Shown here one piece after another: positions 8,227 through 16,193 of a stretch of DNA of 64,000 bases. This stretch comes from a candidate division BRC1 bacterium HGW-BRC1-1 (GTDB lineage: Bacteria; Sumerlaeota; Sumerlaeia; Sumerlaeales; Sumerlaeaceae): assembly GCA_002842095.1 (NCBI GenBank), contig PHCB01000014.1, positions 105,765 to 169,764 of the forward strand. The letters are read 5' to 3'. A model generated the notes under the pieces. The model was given only the letters and a program-made list of their open reading frames with translations, ran no database searches and was not told where the DNA came from. Position 1 is the first letter of the stretch; the number at the start of each line of letters is the position of its first letter. Position numbers and translations under genes: made by a program.

Positions 8227-9217
8227 TAGACAACATAACGCGCGCCGAGTGAAGGAAGAGCAGAATCGTCGAAATGTCCGTGAGCGCCAGCGTGATCGGT
8301 CCCGCTGCCACCCGCGGGTCGCGTCGCGTCGCGTGCAAGATGGCCGGAACAATCACCCCCCAGGCTCCCGCACTGGTCACGGCTGCAGCGATACTCCCGC
8401 CCATCGTCAACGCCAGTCCGGGCGTTACGCCCAATGCCAGCGCCGCAAGGATCACGCAACTGCCCGTACCAATGCCCAACATAAGCGACGTCAGCACCTC
8501 GTGCCGCAGCATGTTCATCCCTGTTTGCCAGCTCGATAACTGCCCGTGCAAACGCTGCACGGCGAGCGACATGGATTGAATAGCCACGCTCTCCCCCAAC
8601 CCAAGCGCCAGTGTGAGAAACGACGCCAGCGCGATGGCCTGAGCCAGCGTTGCCTGATAAAACATCGCCAGCACGGCACAGGTAATACCGCTCGCAAGCG
8701 TGGCCATGAGCCATGGAAAACGATACCGCACAGCCTGCCAGGGAGAAGCATTGCGCACCTGCGACAGGCGCACACCGATCACCTGATAGACGTCCTCCAC
8801 GTTCTGCATCTCCGTGAAGTTGAAAACCTCTTCCGTGAACAAAGAGACGTCCACCGTGCCCAGCACACGCCGTTCTTTATCCACCACGGGAAACGCCAGA
8901 AAGCGATGCATGATGAAAAGCTCGCAAGCATCCGCCAGCGTATACGTGTCCGGCATCGCAACGACACGCTTCACCATAATGTCGCCCAGCAATGTTTCCG
9001 GCATTGCCGTCAGCAACCGCCGCGTGGGGATCACGCCCTGCAGATGAAGATCATCATCGACCACATAAAAGTACATGACCTGCTCGTCGATTCCGGTACG
9101 GCGGACAGTCTCTAAGGTCTGCTGAACGGTTGTGGTTTGCGAAAACAGAGGATAGTCCGTCCGCAGATGGTCGGTAACCGGTTCGCTTAGAGAATCCTTT
9201 TCAGGGGGAGAGATCAT
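8213..9217 (-). CDS. Short, divergent MgtE-like transporter (CBS pair plus membrane domain)
   Basis: 334 residues. Residues about 25-150 hold two CBS motifs (VVDDDLHLQGVIPTRRLL and FPVVDKERRVLGTVDVSLF), the Mg-sensing regulatory pair of MgtE channels. The membrane part (about 165-334) has five hydrophobic segments. The conserved pore motif of MgtE, usually P-x-x-x-G-x-G-G-N-x-G-x-Q, reads LTLALGLGESVAIQ here, so Pro, Gly and Asn are replaced. The C-terminal LTDISTILLF keeps the helix-5 aspartate. The helical MgtE N domain before the CBS pair is missing, which explains the short length. Its 3' end overlaps the iscU-like gene by 14 bp, tail to tail. Confidence 0.7.
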   Translation of the reverse strand: MISPPEKDSLSEPVTDHLRTDYPLFSQTTTVQQTLETVRRTGIDEQVMYFYVVDDDLHLQGVIPTRRLLTAMPETLLGDIMVKRVVAMPDTYTLADACELFIMHRFLAFPVVDKERRVLGTVDVSLFTEEVFNFTEMQNVEDVYQVIGVRLSQVRNASPWQAVRYRFPWLMATLASGITCAVLAMFYQATLAQAIALASFLTLALGLGESVAIQSMSLAVQRLHGQLSSWQTGMNMLRHEVLTSLMLGIGTGSCVILAALALGVTPGLALTMGGSIAAAVTSAGAWGVIVPAILHATRRDPRVAAGPITLALTDISTILLFLHSARVMLSITAA

Positions 9218-9320
9218 GGTCTAAGCGTATTCCACAGTCAGAGAACTTATCCACGAGAAACTCTTATTTCCCCGATCTGATCCTGTGATTCTGAAAAATG
9301 TTCGACACTAATATATAGCT

Positions 9321-9797
9321 TCAACGATTGCGCCGTGCATCCAACCAGGCCTGCAAAATGATAGCCGCTGAAACTGAATCCACATGCTCGCGTCGCTTTT
9401 GACGGCCCACCCCCGAATTCAACCGAATCGCATGGGCCTCGACAGTGGACCTGCGTTCGTCCCAATAACAAACAGCCACACCATCCGGCAACACCCCTTC
9501 GAGTTCAGCCATGAACCGCCGCACACGCCCGGCCTGTTTCCCCAGGCTGCCGTCCATGTTCATCGGCAAACCCGCCACCACCACGTCCACAAATTCCGCT
9601 GCCACAAGCGCAGCTATTTTCTCGATCGCTCCCCCCGCTTTACGCTCCACAATTTCGGACGGTGTGGCGAGCAACAAGGTCGGGTCGCTAAATGCCACGC
9701 CGATCCGCGCATCCCCCACATCCAGCGCCATGACCCGGTGCCCCGGGGCAATGGCGAGATCAAGCCCCTTGCTGTAAGAATGCTCTTCCTGTCTCAC
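9321..9797 (-). CDS. ruvX: Putative pre-16S rRNA nuclease / Holliday junction resolvase YqgF
   Basis: 158 residues. An RNase H-like fold beginning VMALDVGDARIGVAFSD carries the first catalytic aspartate. It continues with VVAGLPMNMDGSLGKQA and the motif YWDERRSTVEA, and ends with VDSVSAAIILQAWL bearing the last acidic residue. In E. coli the family matures the 5' end of 16S rRNA. The start is taken as the GTG at 9797; it adds about 15 residues before the usual start and lacks a clear ribosome site, so a later start near 9731 is possible. It diverges from the rplM operon. Confidence 0.87.
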   Translation of the reverse strand: MRQEEHSYSKGLDLAIAPGHRVMALDVGDARIGVAFSDPTLLLATPSEIVERKAGGAIEKIAALVAAEFVDVVVAGLPMNMDGSLGKQAGRVRRFMAELEGVLPDGVAVCYWDERRSTVEAHAIRLNSGVGRQKRREHVDSVSAAIILQAWLDARRNR

Positions 9798-10081
9798 AAG
9801 AGAATGCCATCAATGGCGAAATTTTTCATGCACTCACCTTAAACAGAACGAAAAGTTGCCTCGCCAATCATTTAATCGACATTTCTCCTGATTTTGTTGG
9901 GCGTTATGTTGTGATGTTAGCGTGGCAAACGAACATGGACACCGTTGACCCCTTGGGGACGTGCGGTTGACAAGATCGCATTGTGCACGGGTGGAGTCTC
10001 CTACGACTCCGAATAAAGGTTGAGTCACGGCATATATCCGCACGGTTTTTGCCTTACGCCTATTTGAGGATTGATAGCAGG

Positions 10082-10540
10082 ATGAGCACTTTTTATCCCC
10101 GGCCCGGGGATCTGCAGGAAAAATGGTTTGTAGTTGACGCGAAGGGCGAGGTGCTTGGCCGCCTTGCATCGCGCATCGCATCGGTATTGCGCGGCAAGAC
10201 ACTGGCAGGGTTCCATCCCGCAGTGAATCCGAACATGCACGTCATCGTTCTGAACGCCGACAAGGTTGTTCTCACCGGACGCAAAATGGCGACGAAGAAG
10301 TACTATCGCCACAGCGGTTATCCCGGTGGCTTCAGAGAAGAAGCTGTGGCTGATGTAATGGCTAAGAAGCCCACGGAAGTTCTTCAGCGTGCCGTTAAAG
10401 GCATGTTGCCCAAGACTCGTCTGGGTGACGTCCTCCTCGGCAACCTCAAGATTTATGCAGGCGAAGCGCATCCGCATCAGGCGCAGTTGCCCGAAACCAT
10501 CACCCTGAACAAGCGCTCAAGCGCACCGCAGGAGAACTAA
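10082..10540 (+). CDS. rplM: 50S ribosomal protein L13
   Basis: 152 residues from the ATG at 10082; the frame extends upstream, but the family start WFVVDAKGEVLGRLAS follows immediately. The motifs KYYRHSGYPGG, RAVKGMLPKTRLG and LKIYAGEAHPHQAQ are diagnostic. L13 is an early-assembly protein of the large subunit. It is followed by rpsI after 6 bp, the near-universal rplM-rpsI operon. The 284 bp before it, shared with divergent ruvX, should hold the promoter; a TTGACA occurs at 9967-9972 but has no convincing -10 partner. Confidence 0.97.
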   Translation: MSTFYPRPGDLQEKWFVVDAKGEVLGRLASRIASVLRGKTLAGFHPAVNPNMHVIVLNADKVVLTGRKMATKKYYRHSGYPGGFREEAVADVMAKKPTEVLQRAVKGMLPKTRLGDVLLGNLKIYAGEAHPHQAQLPETITLNKRSSAPQEN

Positions 10541-10546
10541 GAACAC

Positions 10547-10942
10547 ATGGCACTCGAACAATTTTACGGAACCGGACGCCGCAAGACTTCCACCGCTCGC
10601 GTCTATCTTCGTCCCGGTCGTGGCGGCGTTAAAGTCAACGGCGGCGACTGGAGCAAGTACTTCGGCAATCGCTTGTCGATCGAACAGATCATCAAGCAGC
10701 CCCTTAAAGAAACCCACACCCTTACCAAGTACGATATCATCGTCAATGTATGTGGTGGCGGCACGGTTGGTCAGGCTGGCGCCATCCGCCACGGCATCGC
10801 CCGTGCGCTGATCCTCGCAAACCCGGCCCTGCGCCCCGCTTTGAAAAAAGCCGGTTTCCTTACCCGCGACCCCCGCATGAAGGAACGTAAGAAGTACGGA
10901 CAGAAGGGTGCCCGCAAGCGCTTCCAGTTCTCGAAGCGTTAG
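10547..10942 (+). CDS. rpsI: 30S ribosomal protein S9
   Basis: 131 residues. The start [20 protein letters not shown] and the terminal [16 protein letters not shown] are diagnostic of S9, whose basic C-terminal arginine reaches the P-site tRNA. Residues about 65-80 ([21 protein letters not shown]) form the conserved core. Second gene of the rplM-rpsI operon, ending 47 bp before an intrinsic terminator. Confidence 0.97.
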   Translation: MALEQFYGTGRRKTSTARVYLRPGRGGVKVNGGDWSKYFGNRLSIEQIIKQPLKETHTLTKYDIIVNVCGGGTVGQAGAIRHGIARALILANPALRPALKKAGFLTRDPRMKERKKYGQKGARKRFQFSKR

Positions 10943-10989
10943 TCGGCCGGATGGCTTCATCGGCCATCCCCCACCAAAGTCTTTCAATG

Positions 10990-11020
10990 CCCCGGATGGG
11001 TTTCTCCGTCCGGGGTTTTT
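10990..11020 (+). terminator. Intrinsic terminator after rplM-rpsI
   Basis: A stem CCCCGGA (10990-10996) pairs with TCCGGGG (11009-11015), extended inward by further G-C pairs, and is directly followed by TTTTT at 11016-11020. Correct spacing and orientation to end the ribosomal protein operon. Confidence 0.85.
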
Positions 11021-11083
11021 ATTGCCCCCCAGTCTACGCTGCATGATTCCATTGGACTTGCCATCTACGCCTGAACAAGTTGC

Positions 11084-11806
11084 TTGAAGCACATTGAAGC
11101 CGTATCACCTCCCCATCCAAGGATCACCAACCTGTCGCCCAAATCCCCATCACGCTTTCGTTTGTTCAAACGCAAACTCGGACGCCGGGTGGGGGCCGCC
11201 CTGGCCGGATGGCTTGTGCCGCCCCTGCTTATGATGCTCCGGCGGACATGGAAGTTTCGGAGGATAGGCGAGGAACAAGCCGCATGCCGGCCCTGTCTTG
11301 GAGCCATATTTCATGGCGATATGCTGGTCTTAGCCACGGAGTTTTCCTGGCTCCTCCCCAATCTCGATGTCCTGACCAGTCAAAGTCGTGACGGCGACCT
11401 GGTAGTGACGCTGGTCAAGGCTTTCGGAGCGGGGGTTATCCGGGGCAGCAGTTCTCGCGGGCAGGTGGAAGCCATGCGTGGAATGCGCGACGCTATCCGC
11501 CGAAAAAGCACGGTCGTTGTTGCCGTCGACGGCCCCCGCGGTCCCTACGGAGTGCCCAAACCGGGCATCATCATGACCGCAGCCCGGGTAGGGGTGCCCA
11601 TCGTCCCAGCCGTTGTGACGCCCGACAAGGTCTGGCAGTTTCGTTCCTGGGATCGAATGTTTATCCCCAAACCATTCTCCACCGTAACAGTCACTTATGG
11701 CGATCCGATCCACATCGCAGCCGACGCCGACAAGGAACAAATCGAAGAAACCCGACTTGTGCTGGCAAACCGCATGGAAGAGATGAAAAGGATCGCTCCA
11801 CTGTAA
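11084..11806 (+). CDS. Lysophospholipid acyltransferase family protein (DUF374)
   Basis: 240 residues. The DUF374 core is clear: FHGDMLVLATEF with the His/Asp acyltransferase pair, then SQSRDGDLVVTLVKAFGAGVIRGSSSRG, and the substrate motif DGPRGPYGVPKPGII followed by a hydrophobic A-ARVGVPIVPAVV. Members resemble LpxL and lysophosphatidate acyltransferases and probably acylate a lipid at the inner membrane; the substrate is not established. A hydrophobic anchor lies near residues 36-52. The start is read as the TTG at 11084, and the first 25 residues are poorly conserved-looking, so the start is uncertain. It lies alone between the rpsI terminator and a secreted-protein gene. Confidence 0.82.
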   Translation: MKHIEAVSPPHPRITNLSPKSPSRFRLFKRKLGRRVGAALAGWLVPPLLMMLRRTWKFRRIGEEQAACRPCLGAIFHGDMLVLATEFSWLLPNLDVLTSQSRDGDLVVTLVKAFGAGVIRGSSSRGQVEAMRGMRDAIRRKSTVVVAVDGPRGPYGVPKPGIIMTAARVGVPIVPAVVTPDKVWQFRSWDRMFIPKPFSTVTVTYGDPIHIAADADKEQIEETRLVLANRMEEMKRIAPL

Positions 11807-11931
11807 CCAATGAGAAATAGTTGAAAAGGGGTGCCACCATGAAAAAACAAGTTGCGAAAGGCTCCCTTCAACTCCATCACCTTGAATTATCGAACCGCAA
11901 AACCACCGGCTCCGAATGGGACAGGGATCGA

Positions 11932-13146
11932 ATGAAACGGTTTATCCGCATTGCATCAATTATCGCAGCTTGTTTCACACTAACGGCTCTGGCCTCAGCA
12001 GCTGAAGATGGCGCCATGGCACCCGCGGCACCAGTTCTGCCGGGCATTGGCCCCGGTGGTCTGCCGGCGCTCCCCGAGCTTCCGGCTGCATTGCCCCCCT
12101 CTGCACCTGCCGCGCAACCCGGGGCCATTCCATCGCTTGAGGTCCTTAACCAACCGGCCCAGCCTGCCGCTGCTGCCCCCAGTAGTGCCATCGCAGGGCT
12201 TCAACCATTAACAGCAGGACTTGATTCCATCTCAACCGCCCCCGAAGCCTCCGCCGCTCCCAGTGGCTCAGGCGTGGCAGTGGCACTAAATGCTTTCCTC
12301 TTCCGCGATGATCAGAATTTTGAAAAAGTCATGCGCAACAGAATGAGTTCCGAGGAAGCTGAAAAGGCGAAGCAAAACGAAATAGAGATTCTTCGCAACA
12401 GACGCCAGACTCAGGGGCAACAACCCGGGGGTGCCCCGATGATAGCTCAGGATCCTTACGCCTCTCCTTACGGAGGCCAAGTCAACCAGCAGCAAGGTGC
12501 GGCTGATTCCATGCTCGCAGCGGCTGAGTTCGACTTTTACTATCAGCAACTGGAACTGTACGATCGCTACCTGCGCGAGCAAGTGCTCTCAGATCTGGAC
12601 GAGGAGGATATGCCGGACGAGCCGACTTACGAAGCGAGCAATTATCTGCAGGAAGGCGTAACCCTTCAGGATGCCTTCAACAAGGCGGGGCTGACCCAGG
12701 TAACCAAACAGCAGGAAGAAAACCTCCAGTTCATGGAGCGCCTCAACAAGCGCAAAGATCGTCGCGAAGCGTTCGCAAACTGGGTCCTCGAAAAACGTCA
12801 GGAACTCGACCAATGGACCCTCACCTGGACAAACAATGTGAACGGCTCACGGTGGATTGGTGGAGATACCGCTGTCCGGTTGAACGACTGGTATTATGGA
12901 ATAAACTTCAATTCCCCGCAGCCGATTAATTTTTCGGTCGAGGACAATAAGTTTCTCCTTTCCCGCACACCGCAGCGGGACGTGCCGGAAGATACCCTTA
13001 ATATTATTTCAACCAATCTCACCCCTTTTGACATCATCTCCAAAGATGGATATGTTAAGGACGTCTCAACGGAACGTCTGAAAGGCACAGCCGTTCGGGC
13101 CCCGCGTGAAGCGCCCCGGGAAGGCACCATCGAAATCGCCGATTGA
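11932..13146 (+). CDS. Secreted protein of unknown function, Ala/Pro-rich
   Basis: 404 residues from the ATG at 11932, chosen because it gives a good signal peptide (MKRFIRIASIIAACFTLTAL, cleavage near ASAA-ED); in-frame starts at 11839 and 11821 would bury it. Residues about 22-120 are a low-complexity Ala/Pro/Leu region. A charged, likely coiled-coil stretch follows (about 135-170, NRMSSEEAEKAKQNEIEILRN). The remaining part is acidic then mixed, with WTLTWTNNVNGSRWIGGDTAVRLNDWYYG near residue 300 and a Thr/Pro/Arg-rich tail. I know no family with this layout. It may be an envelope protein with a flexible N-terminal spacer. The T-box leader of leuA begins about 85 bp after its stop. Confidence 0.6.
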   Translation: MKRFIRIASIIAACFTLTALASAAEDGAMAPAAPVLPGIGPGGLPALPELPAALPPSAPAAQPGAIPSLEVLNQPAQPAAAAPSSAIAGLQPLTAGLDSISTAPEASAAPSGSGVAVALNAFLFRDDQNFEKVMRNRMSSEEAEKAKQNEIEILRNRRQTQGQQPGGAPMIAQDPYASPYGGQVNQQQGAADSMLAAAEFDFYYQQLELYDRYLREQVLSDLDEEDMPDEPTYEASNYLQEGVTLQDAFNKAGLTQVTKQQEENLQFMERLNKRKDRREAFANWVLEKRQELDQWTLTWTNNVNGSRWIGGDTAVRLNDWYYGINFNSPQPINFSVEDNKFLLSRTPQRDVPEDTLNIISTNLTPFDIISKDGYVKDVSTERLKGTAVRAPREAPREGTIEIAD

Positions 13147-13231
13147 TTTTGGCCGGCCGCCGAGTTTAATGAAGTTTCGTTTGGCGGGCATGTAGCACTG
13201 CCCAACTTGTTCTTTGACCTCGTTTTTTAAA

Positions 13232-13541
13232 AGCTGTGATGAGGAGTAGTAAGAGCTTCTCCGTGATTGGAGAGAGCCGCTGGGTGTCTGACGTTTTCTG
13301 ACGGCAGACCATGGTGCGAAGCGGCACACGGAAACTCTGAACTCGCCTCGGAGCTGTAGTCGTGACCGCCCACGGAGGTATCCTCTCTCAAGGGGCTCAG
13401 CGACTGTCGCAAGCCCTTGCGTAAAAAGGGAAAACCAAGACGTCGGGTTCTGATGACTCATCAGGCAACCGGGCGTGAAGCTGGGTGGTACCACGATAAA
13501 GTTTATCGTCCCCGCGGCCAATTCGGTCGCGGGGATTTTTC
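13232..13541 (+). promoter_or_regulatory. T-box riboswitch, predicted tRNA-Leu specific, upstream of leuA
   Basis: All main T-box landmarks are visible in order. Stem I has GATGAGGAGTAGTAAGAG at the 5' side (AGTA motif), AGAGAGCCGCTGGGTG, and GTGCGAAGCGG. The specifier side reads GAACTCGCCTC, giving a CUC leucine codon at 13342-13344. A Stem III-like hairpin (CAAGGGGCT with AGCCCTTG) follows. The conserved T-box sequence GGGTGGTACCACG is at 13483-13495. The bulge UGGU (13486-13489) would pair with ACCA, matching the A discriminator of tRNA-Leu. The terminator stem CCCCGCG...CGCGGGG (13510-13534) with ATTTTT follows. Uncharged tRNA-Leu should favour antitermination and expression of leuA. Exact ends are estimates. 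Confidence 0.88.
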
Positions 13542-13566
13542 GTTTCAGGACACAAAAGTTTACATC

Positions 13567-13641
13567 ATGAAAAAAAACAGAATCCACATACGACGCAAAC
13601 GCCTGAACAGGCAGCCCTCGCGTAGCACCCTCTCCCTATAG
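13567..13641 (+). CDS. Possible short basic peptide between T-box terminator and leuA
   Basis: ATG at 13567 to TAG at 13641 encodes 24 residues (MKKNRIHIRRKRLNRQPSRS, then TLSL) with eight Lys/Arg. It lies just after the T-box terminator. A CAGGA about 13 bases upstream is too distant to be convincing. It has three Leu codons, not a run, so it does not look like a classical attenuator peptide. A small hairpin (13644-13660, GCTGGAC/GTCCAGC) follows it. It may be a chance frame. Confidence 0.15.
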   Translation: MKKNRIHIRRKRLNRQPSRSTLSL

Positions 13642-13766
13642 GCGCTGGACAGGGTCCAGCTCCTTACCCGAGACACGCTGCGGCGGACACACATCCCCCC
13701 CCGCCACCCCCGTTACACACAACAAACTTGACCGCGCTCCCGGAGAGCGCCCTGGAGAAAAAGACA

Positions 13767-15323
13767 ATGAGCACCAACAACAACGTACTGGTTTTCGACA
13801 CGACCCTGCGCGACGGCGAGCAATCGCCCGGATGCACCATGAACCTGAAAGAGAAGCTGGAGATCGGCCATCAGCTCGCCCGGCTGGGCGTGGACATCAT
13901 CGAGGCAGGTTTTCCCATCTCCTCCATTGGAGACTTCGAAGCCGTCTCCACCATCGCTGCAGAGGTGAAGGGACCGATCATCTGCGGTCTGGCCAGGGCT
14001 ATGGAAAAGGATATCGTGCGCTGCGCCGAAGCGGTGAAAAACTCAGCACGCCCCCGTGTCCACACGTTCATCGCCACGTCCCAGATCCACCTCGAGAAAA
14101 AGCTGCGCATGAGCAAGGAACGCGTCCTCGAAACCGTCCACGACTCGGTGAAGCTGGCCCGCAGTCTGGTTGACGATGTCGAGTTCTCCTGTGAAGACGC
14201 CGGCCGCACCGAGTGGGATTACATTGTCGATGTGGTGAACGCTGCCGTGGAGGCCGGTGCCACCACCATCAACATCCCCGACACCGTAGGCTACACCACC
14301 CCGTGGCAATATGGCGAATGCTTCGCCTATGTAATCAGCCGCATTAAAAATGCAGAGAAAATCGTCTTCAGTTGCCACTGCCACAACGATCTGGGTCTGG
14401 CCGTCATCAACAGCCTCTCAGCACTGCGCAATGGTGCCCGCCAGGTGGAGTGCACCATCAACGGCATCGGCGAACGCGCCGGCAATGCCTCGCTGGAGGA
14501 GATCGTCATGAATCTCCACACGCGTAAGGATTTTTATGGTCTGGAAACGGGCATCAACACACGCGAGATTTATCGCTCGTCGCGTCTGATCTCCAAAATT
14601 ACCGGCATGAAAGTCCAGCGCAACAAGGCTATCGTGGGTGCCAACGCCTTTGCCCACGAGGCCGGTATCCATCAAGACGGAGTACTCAAGGAGCGCACCA
14701 CCTACGAAATCATGACACCCGAAGACGTGGGCTGGACCGGCGAGAACATGGTACTGGGCAAGCACAGCGGTCGCCATGCCTTCAAAACCCGCCTCACCCA
14801 TCTGGGTTACGACCAACTGAGTGACGACGATGTGAACAAGGCCTTCGACCGGTTCAAGGCCCTGTGCGACAAAAAGAAGGACATCTTCGACGAAGACCTC
14901 CACGCCATCGTGCAGGACGCCGTGTTCCAGGCTCCGGAAACCTTCGTACTGGATTATCTGGGTATTTCAAGCGGCACGACGGCGGTGCCCACCGCCACCG
15001 TATGCCTCAAGAAAAACGGCGAAATCCTCACCGATGCCGGTGTGGGCGACGGCCCCGTGGATGCAGCCTTCAAGGCAATTCAGCGCATCACAGGCATGCA
15101 TGCTATTCTCCACGACTATTCTCTGGATGCGGTAACCGGCGGCATGGATGCCCAGGGACAGGTGATGGTGACCGTGGAATGCGAAGGCGTCCGCGTAAAA
15201 GCCCGCGCAACCAGCACCGACGTGGTGGTCGCCAGTGTGAAGGCCTATCTGAACGCCATTAATAAAATCCTGGCGCTCAACGAGGCCGGAAACAAAATTA
15301 ACGTTCCCAAGAGCGGAATGTAA
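13767..15323 (+). CDS. leuA: 2-isopropylmalate synthase
   Basis: 518 residues from the ATG at 13767, which has GGAGA nine bases upstream; the frame is open to a TTG at 13728. It condenses 2-oxoisovalerate with acetyl-CoA, the first committed step to leucine. The catalytic TIM barrel starts VFDTTLRDGEQSPGC and includes CHCHNDLGLAVINS and NGIGERAGNASLEE, the metal and substrate sites. The region ANAFAHEAGIHQDGVLK follows. The C-terminal part (about 390-510) is the LeuA allosteric dimer domain that binds leucine, showing full-length feedback-controlled architecture. Transcription is predicted to be set by the T-box leader directly upstream, so there would be both tRNA-level and enzyme-level leucine control. 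Confidence 0.96.
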   Translation: MSTNNNVLVFDTTLRDGEQSPGCTMNLKEKLEIGHQLARLGVDIIEAGFPISSIGDFEAVSTIAAEVKGPIICGLARAMEKDIVRCAEAVKNSARPRVHTFIATSQIHLEKKLRMSKERVLETVHDSVKLARSLVDDVEFSCEDAGRTEWDYIVDVVNAAVEAGATTINIPDTVGYTTPWQYGECFAYVISRIKNAEKIVFSCHCHNDLGLAVINSLSALRNGARQVECTINGIGERAGNASLEEIVMNLHTRKDFYGLETGINTREIYRSSRLISKITGMKVQRNKAIVGANAFAHEAGIHQDGVLKERTTYEIMTPEDVGWTGENMVLGKHSGRHAFKTRLTHLGYDQLSDDDVNKAFDRFKALCDKKKDIFDEDLHAIVQDAVFQAPETFVLDYLGISSGTTAVPTATVCLKKNGEILTDAGVGDGPVDAAFKAIQRITGMHAILHDYSLDAVTGGMDAQGQVMVTVECEGVRVKARATSTDVVVASVKAYLNAINKILALNEAGNKINVPKSGM

Positions 15324-15336
15324 AACATACGCACTC

Positions 15337-15391
15337 AGGCCGGAGTGGTTTTCGTGGAGTTTCGTTCCACAAATCCCTCCGGCCTTTTTTT
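15337..15391 (+). terminator. Intrinsic terminator after leuA
   Basis: AGGCCGGAG (15337-15345) pairs with CTCCGGCCT (15377-15385), followed by a T run to 15391. The loop contains a second small hairpin, GTGGA...TCCAC. This ends the leuA transcript before the pyrophosphatase gene. Confidence 0.85.
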
Positions 15392-15524
15392 GTGCCACTC
15401 GAGTTTGCTTCACCCTGCACCGCCGATGAGGGTTGAAATCATTCCCCGCCTGACACATCATTGCACTCAAAGTGGTGCGCATCCGGGCAATCACCCATTA
15501 CTTGAAAACACTGACAGGAAATTT

Positions 15525-16184
15525 ATGAGCGGCAACTCCCCCCGACAGTCCATCTACAGCCTCACCTTTCGCGCCCATCCATGGCACGGAGTCCCGCTGG
15601 GGGAAAACTTTCCCAACCGCGTGACAGCTTATATTGAGATGGTGCAGTCGGACAATATGAAGTTCGAACTCGACAAAGAAACCGGCATCCTGCGCATCGA
15701 CCGTCCCCAGCGCTTCTCCAACCATTGCCCTGCTCCCTACGGCCTTATTCCACAGACGCTCTGTGCAAGCCGCGTAGCAGCCTTCTGCATGGCCAAAACT
15801 AATCGCGTGGAAGTGGCGGGCGACGGCGACCCCCTCGATGTGTGCGTGCTGTGCGAGAGCAACATCAACCACGGCAATGTGCTTCTAAACGCCCGCCCCA
15901 TCGGAGGCTTGAGAATGATCGATGGCAATGAAGCCGACGACAAAATCCTCGCCGTCCTCGATGGCGACCTCGCCTACGAAAACGTGGAAGACATCAACGA
16001 CCTCCCAACAAAGCTGGTCGATCGACTCCGCCACTACTTCCTGACCTACAAAGAAATCCCCGGTGGGGCATTACCCTGCACCGAGATCACCCACGTCTTC
16101 AGCCGCGAAGAAGCCCTCGAAATTATCCGTCTCAGCCACGAAGATTACTGCGAGGCATTCCCCTCGCTCAACCAGAAGACATAG
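15525..16184 (+). CDS. ppa: Inorganic pyrophosphatase (family I)
   Basis: 219 residues from the ATG at 15525, with ACAGGAA just upstream; the open frame extends 60 codons further but overlaps the leuA terminator. It hydrolyses pyrophosphate to phosphate and so pulls biosynthetic reactions forward. The metal-binding signature DGDPLDVCVL is present near residue 105, preceded by the conserved YIEMVQSDNMKFELDK. The substrate region FSNHCPAPYGLIPQT has the tyrosine of the family active site. The rest (ILAVLDGDLAYENVEDINDLP, then LRHYFLTYK) matches the larger, cyanobacterial/eukaryote-like sublineage more than E. coli Ppa. The solute-binding protein gene begins 9 bp later. Confidence 0.9.
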   Translation: MSGNSPRQSIYSLTFRAHPWHGVPLGENFPNRVTAYIEMVQSDNMKFELDKETGILRIDRPQRFSNHCPAPYGLIPQTLCASRVAAFCMAKTNRVEVAGDGDPLDVCVLCESNINHGNVLLNARPIGGLRMIDGNEADDKILAVLDGDLAYENVEDINDLPTKLVDRLRHYFLTYKEIPGGALPCTEITHVFSREEALEIIRLSHEDYCEAFPSLNQKT

Positions 16185-16193
16185 GTCCTCAAC

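Noticed and set aside
9967..9972. TTGACA as promoter of rplM
   Set aside because: No reasonable -10 element lies at the right distance.
13417..13641. 74-residue frame inside the T-box region
   Set aside because: Most of it overlaps the structured T-box, so only the last 24 codons were kept as a weak candidate.
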